The translations under genes and the position numbers were made by a program. Below the pieces are notes generated by a model. The model was not told where the DNA came from and searched no databases. It was given only the letters and a program-made list of their open reading frames with translations. From positions 1 to 64,000 of the forward strand of contig RPFO01001488.1 in the NCBI GenBank assembly GCA_009746045.1: DNA of 64,000 nt. Direction: 5' to 3'. Positions 31,919 through 64,000 of this stretch are shown in pieces (the first letter of the stretch is position 1; each line of letters begins with the position of its first letter). Source of the DNA: Mesostigma viride (lineage: Eukaryota > Streptophyta > Mesostigmatophyceae > Mesostigmatales > Mesostigmataceae).

Positions 31919-33390
31919 TAATTAATAGACACGTGACTGCGTCACGTGAGCATAGTACGTCCTCAGTGGGAGGGGAACATGGGATGGAATGGATGGTGGA
32001 AGCTATCTAGGTCCTAGTTACAGGGTTGTGGGCACCGCGGCCCGAATCGCTATGAATGCCATACGCGGTTACATGCGGAGCCCCTGCAGACTTGGGGGTG
32101 GTCTCCTTCATCACTACTTGCCATCTATCCTTGCGTACCATCTGCCTCCATATTACAGACAAACCAGAAGGCTGCCCGGGTGTGAGCCCATCACGTCTAG
32201 TGTAGCACATGTCCATGCCGAGTCTATCACGAAAAGTCCACGGGTGGCGGCCCTGCCCGGCGCGCGCGGCCTGGGGCACGCCAGGTGAGGACATACCGCC
32301 CAAGCTGTGCGGGCTTGGTGCCAGCTACTAGTCTATCTGATGTGTCTACCTGATCTGTGCGGGCCAGGTGCCCGGCTAGGCCCAGGCGCCTGTGCCTAAT
32401 AATGTGGGAAACATAGGGCAAATCAGCGTACAAATCCTCATTACTAATGTGCAAACCAAAGGGGCCTTTGCGCAGCATCTTGGTGACGTTGCCGCCGAGT
32501 CGTTGCTCCAGCTCCTGCGTCAGTGTCCAGGTCTCGGCGCCGTAGGTCAGGATCGTCAGAATGACGACCTTGAAGAGGTCACGCTTGACGACCCGGGGTA
32601 GGGCGGGGTTGCTCCACCAGCGGCGGTGGTCATGGAGTTGCGCCCACGGCATGCCGATCCGTGTCGTCAGGTCGTCCTCGCAGTCGGGAAGCCAACTGCT
32701 GAGCAGCTTGAAGCGGCCTGAAGTAGGGTAGTTGACCTCGGTGTCGTCTAAGAGGCGGAGTGTGGGTGGGGGCCCTGCCATGCCGAGGGCCAGGGCCTCC
32801 GTTTTGGGGCTGATTTCTAGACCAACCGCCCGAGCCTCGAGCGCCAGGCAGTCCAGCCAAAGTTGGGCAGACTCCGGCTTCTCGATGAGCGTGATCAGTC
32901 GTCGGTATAAATGAGGTCAGCTAGTAAATTCTGCTTGTTAGTTGGCCCCCCTTCTCCAAGCTCATTCGTGATCGCTAGGCCAGGGGCACGGCCTGCAATG
33001 CTAGCAAAGCGAGCACGTGCCTGGCGCATAACATAATCCACTACAATAATAAACAGGTACGTACGGCGACAGGATGCAACCCTGGGCCAGACGCCGGTCT
33101 GCAGTGGGCATGGCGCGGCGTAAAGCCGTGTTGAGTGCACACCGATGTGGTCGACCCCGGCCTCATACAGCGTGCGGATGACGGTAATCAGGGGAGTGTG
33201 GACGCGAGCGCGTGCAAGTACAGCCCATAGAGCGTCCCATCGAGGACAGAATCAAAAGCCTTTCGATATGAAGTCGACGAAGATCAGGATGGCGGGAAAC
33301 TCACCAGGTTGCAGGAGAACGATTTCCTCGAAGAGGCGACGCGCGACGAAGACGGCATGCTTATATTTACTTATATTTGTAACTTTTGTG
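31919..33390 (-). pseudogene. LINE reverse-transcriptase (ORF2) fragment
   Basis: Minus-strand pieces in order: ILIFVDF (motif A region, about 33290), WDALWAVLARARVHTPLI-like text, LLADLIYTDD (33140-32895; RT catalytic box, usually F/YADD), then SGRFKLLSSWLPDC, VVILTILTYGAETWTLTQEL and IIRHRRLGLAGHLART, the C-terminal LINE ORF2 pattern. Several frameshifts and stops are present. A short TTAATTAA lies at the presumed 3' end (31918-31926), like the tail of the ORF1-only family, so this could be the relic of an autonomous partner. That link is inference. Confidence 0.75.
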
Positions 33391-33392
33391 TA

Positions 33393-33990
33393 ATTATTTT
33401 TCTAATGAGATTAGCATAGTACTCCGTGGCATGCCCATGCGCATGACACGCAAGTACTTACTTACGGCAGGCCTTCACGGTGCATGTTCACGCACTTACT
33501 TACACATGGCCGGGTCCCCTTGCCCCGTCGCAAACCACATGGCACTCTTGCACGCGCCCCGCACTGACGCGGCGCGACTCAGACCTATGTGATGCACAAC
33601 TGCTTGAGGATGCAGGGCTCCTGGGACTGTCTGTACTCCGCACCCGCATGATAGACAAGGAGAAATGGGCTGCTGTCTGCGATAAGCAACTGCCTGAGGG
33701 GCATGCTCCTGTTTTATCCCCAAGGGCCCCGCAGCCCAGTGCTAGCCAGGGTAGAAGTCCGCAGGTGGAGGTTATTGCCCCTGAGGATAGCCGCTACACT
33801 ACCGCCTCGTCTGCCATTACATTAGAGGACAGCTCAGATGAGGATTATATCCCCCTCTAGTCACTAAATGCATGGTTGAGGCATGATGCAGACGATATTT
33901 GTAATTTCCGTGTAATTATATTTCTAATGAGATTGGCATAGTACTCCGTGGCATACCCATGCGCATGACACACAAGTACTTACTTAATTT
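33393..33990 (+). repeat. Direct repeat pair flanking an acidic-tailed ORF
   Basis: About 80 bp containing GCATAGTACTCCGTGGCAT and AAGTACTTACTTA occurs at 33398-33470 and 33911-33985. A related, more diverged copy ends near 43670 inside a channel intron. Between the pair lies the ORF 33480-33860. Confidence 0.6.
33480..33860 (+). CDS. Unknown ORF fragment with acidic C-terminus
   Basis: The part from about 33590 looks coding: LLEDAGLLGLSVLRTRMIDK, then a Pro/Ser-rich linker and ITLEDSSDEDYIPL before the stop. The upstream 35 residues are probably not native, since they overlap the repeat. A similar acidic end (GPDDEELLSATPELGE) stands before the related repeat near 43560, suggesting these are 3' ends of one retroposed family. 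No known domain was recognised. Confidence 0.35.
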   Translation: MHVHALTYTWPGPLAPSQTTWHSCTRPALTRRDSDLCDAQLLEDAGLLGLSVLRTRMIDKEKWAAVCDKQLPEGHAPVLSPRAPQPSASQGRSPQVEVIAPEDSRYTTASSAITLEDSSDEDYIPL

Positions 33991-36900
33991 CACACACTGG
34001 TAAATAACAATATTCGAAACAGCCTGGTAGAACTAGGCAAAGGCACGTAATAATGCGTATCTGAAACGAGCAATGCCACACATATTGCTCGCACATAGTG
34101 CTCGTAGAGCATGCACAGATTTCAGGCGTGGGCGTTCCAGCCTCGCTTACCCGGGTGAAGCGGGGCTTGCTGGAAGTTGCCATAAGTCATCATCCGACAT
34201 ACATGTGATTCACGCTTTGACTTGTCTATATATTCTATTCATGCTGGGCAGCCACTCATCAAGAACTGCCAAAATAAATATGAATGCAGACGCAATGCTG
34301 TCAGAATAAAAAAAGAATAATTATCGTTCAATGAGCGTTTGGCAGGCCCCCGTTGGAGTCAGGAAACAATAGCTGCGGTTCGTCTGGCTTCTCAGAAGCC
34401 TGAACTTTTTCAAGCGCCGCAATGAGCTCCCCAACTCTGGCAGTTACAAACGTCCATTCCAGTGCATGTGGCAGAATCAATCAGTCCAAAAGAATATGTC
34501 AGTACCTGCCTGCCCCCCCCCCCCGCCCCCCCCCTGCACTCTTGGCACAGAGACCGATTCCTACATGGGCAAAACGATGGGGTTTGAGATGGGGGTTAGT
34601 GGGGAACTGGGTGCTGACATGTGGTGTTCATCTAGCTTTACTTGCAGAAATATTCACGATGATTGACTTCCAACATCAAGGCCTCACCAAAGGCTAACGG
34701 TCGTCACCAGCAGTTGGCGCTGCTCAGGCGAGAGGAGGCTGAGTTAAAGCTTATTAAAAAATTTGGCCTTTGGTTTACTTTGGATGTAGTTTAATTGCCA
34801 CATGCGGGAAAGATAGGGCTGCTATGCCTTGGCCATGATGTGAAAGGCTGTCTGCGACATGGGTGACCGCCCGATTTTTACCAAGGGTTGAAGGCGCTCC
34901 TAATTCTTCTTGTATTGGCCCACTTGTTGACAAGGGTCGGTGGCTATTGTTGGTGGTCCGAAAAAATTCGAGGTAGACATTACACGAATTGATTACAAAG
35001 ATTCGTAATTGTATTGTTAGAAGCGTACTAGCTGTCGGCTGGTTGCTAAACGAAACTTTTAAGTGCTTTTTGTAGGTTGTGATGTTGGACCCAAATTTCT
35101 CATACAACGGTCGATAGGAGAGATTTGGGCTTGCAAGTTCCTAAGGACCCTGTACGACGACCTCTATGACTAGCCTGCTAGGCTGGCGGTGTGTAGCCAC
35201 GCTTTTTCTGGTGGTGTTTTCAGCACCGTTCAGGCTGGTGCGTGACACATGCCGGTGCTAATTAATTGATGATGATGTCAGCTTGTGTCGGTGGACCATG
35301 CCTTAAGCAAACTCGGCAGGCAAGGATGCACATTTGTTTCATTTCAGACAGTGGCCGCCACGGCCACCTGTGCAGATCTGCACATTTTAGCGCTGGTTGA
35401 ATCTGGCTCTATCGCCAAGGCAGGTGGTGATACAACAGCGAAGTAGTCCGACTAAGAATGGTCGAAAACAATTTAACTTGGGCCCCCATGCCATTTTCCC
35501 CGGCTGCGGGTCCTTTTGGCATGGGCGAAGGATGAAGCGCTACTTCGGCGGTTTGACCAGCTTCGGCGGAGCTGATCATAAGTTTCTAAAACAGTTCTAG
35601 TGTCACATCCCAGGCTTGCCACCATACGATGGTGCGTGTGTCCTGACCTTGCCGCTAGAGGTCACGCCACAGTTGTTCGTCAGGGCCGGCCAGTTTACAT
35701 AACTGCTTTGTTGGTTGTGACGGCAGGTTCATCAGTACAATTGCCACTGCCATGGAGGGGACTGTAGGAACCGCTCGTGGGCTGCGTTCTGAAGCTGAAA
35801 ATTTTCCCTATCGAGAGACTTGGGTCGGAGAAGGCGTCTTAGGGGGGCGAGGCAGCGCCATACCCGAGTCATTCCTTTCTTGCGGCTTGGTCAAATATGG
35901 TGTCGTAAAACCCTTTCCTTCTTGGTGAATCCTGCGACTAGGGCTATGGAATGTTCAAGCTCCTTTCAGGGGGCCGTCGCTTTTGGGGTGAGATGCTTGA
36001 GCCGTTTTGAAAACAGCAGGCCCCTGGGGGTGGGGTATAAAAGCCAAGCGCGGGCAGAGTCGTCATTTAAGATGTTGCGTCACGCCTGGTGGTCACGAGT
36101 TCGAATCGGCGCGAAGGGGTTGGCGCCAGGGAGGTTGCTCCGGTGGAGGCTTCTTGCTTCCACGTGCGGCGTGAGAAACCGTAAGGTGCCTGCAGCTGCT
36201 GCTTTTGTGACAGGGCTCCATTTATTGTTTCAATTAAATGCTGGTCTTCTTGGGAGACTAGCGACCTTAATGGAGTTTAGTTCAAACAACAAGACCAAGC
36301 TCGAGTATCACACGTTATAACATGCTTCTTTTCTACGCTTCCATTCGGAAACCCTTGTGCGTGAACGGATGGGTGCAAGCCAATTGACAATAAAAAGGTG
36401 TTACTACGCCCAGTATCAAGACAAGGCACACGAGATAACAGCACCCCCCTTTGGCATACCACCCCAACAACGACAGGAACGTGTCAGGACCCTCTTGGCA
36501 AGCCCATATCGCACATGCCCAGTGCTGCGTTCTTGTATTTCCACCATGATGAAGAAATTAACGTTTCAGTTGGCATATTAAAAAGCGTGCACCTGTGGGC
36601 AGATTCCGTCTCAAACGTATGCGAAAAGCTAGAGGCAAGCGAAAATAGCTAGGGAGCTGCTGTCCCGCGCATGCCAATGGAATCAACCAACCAGCTATCA
36701 GAACCCACATCCACGCATAGCGCCGCGCCCCCAAACCCCAGCATAATGCCTTTTCGCCAAACCCACACGTAGCGCCTTGACATGCCCACACGTTGGGGCG
36801 TACCCTATCATTGCGCGCAGCACCGCCAGCCATTGCCAACACGTGCACCACGAAATAGGGCTGGTAATTGACAACCATGTCAACACTGCTAACCAACGCC

Positions 36901-37375
36901 GTCTCAAGATTGGTAATCAACGCGCCATTTGCAGGATGCTAACCACGGGCCAGACGATAGCATTGCCTACCAAATCTTACCTTGGCATCTCTAATCAACG
37001 CCCTCAGCACCACTTCTTCCCATCGCTGCGCACTCCCCCCTCTCCTCCCCCCATTTCCTGCACTGCGCCAAACTTGCTGCGTGATGACTCACATGCAAGT
37101 GATGCCCTGACAATTGCTATACCATCACTGACTCCCGCGCACCTTATGGAATGCCCTGACCACAGCCACCCTCCTCACCACCGCCCAAACCCACCCTCCT
37201 CACCACCGCCCAAACCCACTCATTGTGCGCGCGTGCATGTCAAGTGTAAAGTCTCCCTCAACGTGCGATGGATAGCGCCCGCTATCCGCATGCTCTCAGA
37301 CTCCATTCCCCACAACATGCCCACGACGACCCACACTTCCAGATTGCCACTCAAGGCCCCAAGCATCACTACCCC
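33991..37375. other. No recognisable gene
   Basis: About 3.4 kb with short frames in all registers and no recognised family. A tRNA B-box-like GAGTTCGAATC lies at about 36109 but has no cloverleaf partner that I can see. C-rich runs occur at 34516-34534. Confidence 0.45.
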
Positions 37376-37379
37376 TTAC

Positions 37380-62705
<25,326 letters not shown>

Positions 62706-64000
62706 CTGCGCCGTTTGTTACAAGGCACACAGGCCCCAGCAGTCAGGAAATGCGGGCCTGCTGGTGCAAATGCTACCCAGGTAAACTGGGAAGGATTGTG
62801 CCTGGACAAAAAAGGCCTTTAAACGCTCCAACTGCGGCCTGTACCTATGTAAAAAGTGACAAGCAGATTTGGTCGTCAGCAAGTTTCTGCCGTGTTACCA
62901 GCATCTTTCCTGCCCCTGGATGTTACCACAAAGGATAGGCTAGAGTGGTATTACTTAGGCTCGTGTAGCACTGTATCATTCAGGCTGTCCACTAGAAAAT
63001 GCTTCCACTTTGCTGCGCTCTGCCTGCTGCATCCCTGCTCGACACGGTTCCAAGAGATCCTGCCAGCTCGTTTTGACCGCAACCTTCTGAACAACATTAG
63101 CACACATTGCAACAGCTGGACAGTAAAGTGCATGTAGTGCTGATAGCTGACCAACATTTGCGCCTCTTGCCGGCGACGATGGCACACAAGGCTCAGATGC
63201 ACGATAGATTTAAAATCCTCGAAGTCCCTACAGGAAAACACCAGATGGGTGTGTAAAAGGACTGACTATTCTGCTGAATAGCTTGCATACTCAGTTTCTG
63301 GTTCGCTGCTGACCAGGTAGAGGAAATAGGCATGCAGGATTGAACGTTACACACACCCCGGCCATGGCGTGCGCGTGCTTTTACTGGCTAAATGTCGTCG
63401 TGGTTAAGTTAGGATTTGCCCGCTTATTTTCCATATGAGCCTTTTCTTGTCACTTTCTCTTGACCTCATCTACTGTGTAGGCCATCGGGCTTGACTTGCA
63501 TCAACCTGTCAAGGCACAACAGGGAATATCAAATTGGGGAAAGCCTACTAAACCCTGCTTGACCCACACCCCGCTACCAGCTGCCATAACCATCTCCTGA
63601 GGGCCCAGCCTGCAGCACCAACTTGATTTCCTTGGGCACGCAGTGTCTTGGCACTCAGGCCCCTGGCAAATGTTAGCGGCACGCGCCTGCCCACCCTGAC
63701 GCGGTATGACAGCGAGCAAGACGGGCGGTGAACCCCTTTGGACCTGAACGCTATGAACCACGGGGGATGCCTGCAAACACTACTATGCCTCGCCCCCAAA
63801 GAAAACCTTCACCTATTCGTAACTGTTGCCCTGTTTCACCTGTCATCCTTGCTTAACAAGTATCAAAGCAGCCACAAGAACACAGCGGCCAGCTTGCACA
63901 CTCACAGGGTCGCCACCCAGATGGGCTAAGTCAGCCCGCAAAACCGACCAGCCACCATCCTTCCTGTCCCCCGTGTGCCCCCGACGGCTATCCGGTCGGG

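Noticed and set aside
36095..36125. tRNA B-box-like GAGTTCGAATC
   Set aside because: No acceptor or anticodon stem could be placed around it.
35820..36320. 166-residue ORF on the plus strand
   Set aside because: Basic, low-pattern translation with no recognisable domain or neighbouring exon; likely chance.

Overview
This is eukaryotic nuclear DNA, most likely from a green alga or a related alga; that assignment is inference. It rests on four things: a multi-exon four-domain voltage-gated Ca2+ channel gene with GT-AG introns, LTR retrotransposons of the chromovirus (Ty3/gypsy) and Ty1/copia types, a LINE-type ORF1 element, and a relic that looks like a plastid-type tRNA-Ser. Microsatellites and minisatellites are very abundant. 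No bacterial operon, CRISPR array or rRNA was seen.

Positions 1 to 9977 hold simple repeats, a tRNA-Ser-like relic (239-306), a diverged repeat family built around the palindrome CCAACGGCCGTTGG, a relic of a TIR transposon end (3310-3385), and a gag-only LTR element remnant (about 5036-7602).

Positions 9978 to 31706 are one 21.7-kb nest. A chromovirus (721-bp LTRs, target duplication GCTAC) has received four later insertions, each with its own target-site duplication: a 5'-truncated LINE-like copy (11962-12313, GGGACGCGTT), a Mutator-like non-autonomous element (12524-14266, GGATACTGT), a complete Ty1/copia-like element on the minus strand (15237-23407, GATGC) and a complete ORF1-only LINE-like element (26620-28585, ATGACAACAAG). 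Removing each insertion together with one copy of its duplication rejoins the chromovirus reading frame, so the boundaries are well supported. The chromovirus has a perfect A AAA AAC slippery heptamer directly before the gag stop, in the register that gives -1 entry into pol. The copia-like element instead separates gag from pol by a single in-frame UGA in the leaky context UGA CUA G. Its pol has the unusual order integrase, protease, reverse transcriptase, RNase H. Both elements carry an extra unrecognised ORF.

Positions 31919 to 33990 contain a broken LINE reverse-transcriptase ORF on the minus strand and a repeat family with an acidic C-terminal ORF. Positions 33990 to 37380 show nothing I can support as a gene.

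Positions 37380 to about 61390 (perhaps to 62705) are the 3' part of a Cav-type channel gene on the minus strand. Domain III, domain IV, the EF-hand-like region and an IQ motif are readable over about 17 exons, and intron phases match at nearly all junctions. Both visible selectivity filters carry glutamate (TTEGW in III, TGESW in IV). Domains I and II must lie beyond the right edge. The introns are full of tandem repeats. At several exons the repeats are diverged copies of the exon-intron junction itself. One intron also contains an AT-rich island (about 46923-47331) with two fragments of bacterial-type genes, an IS630-like transposase C-terminus and a sugar O-methyltransferase-like piece.

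Many reading frames are broken by single-base shifts. I cannot tell mutations from assembly errors. All domain assignments come from reading translated sequence by eye, without database searches.
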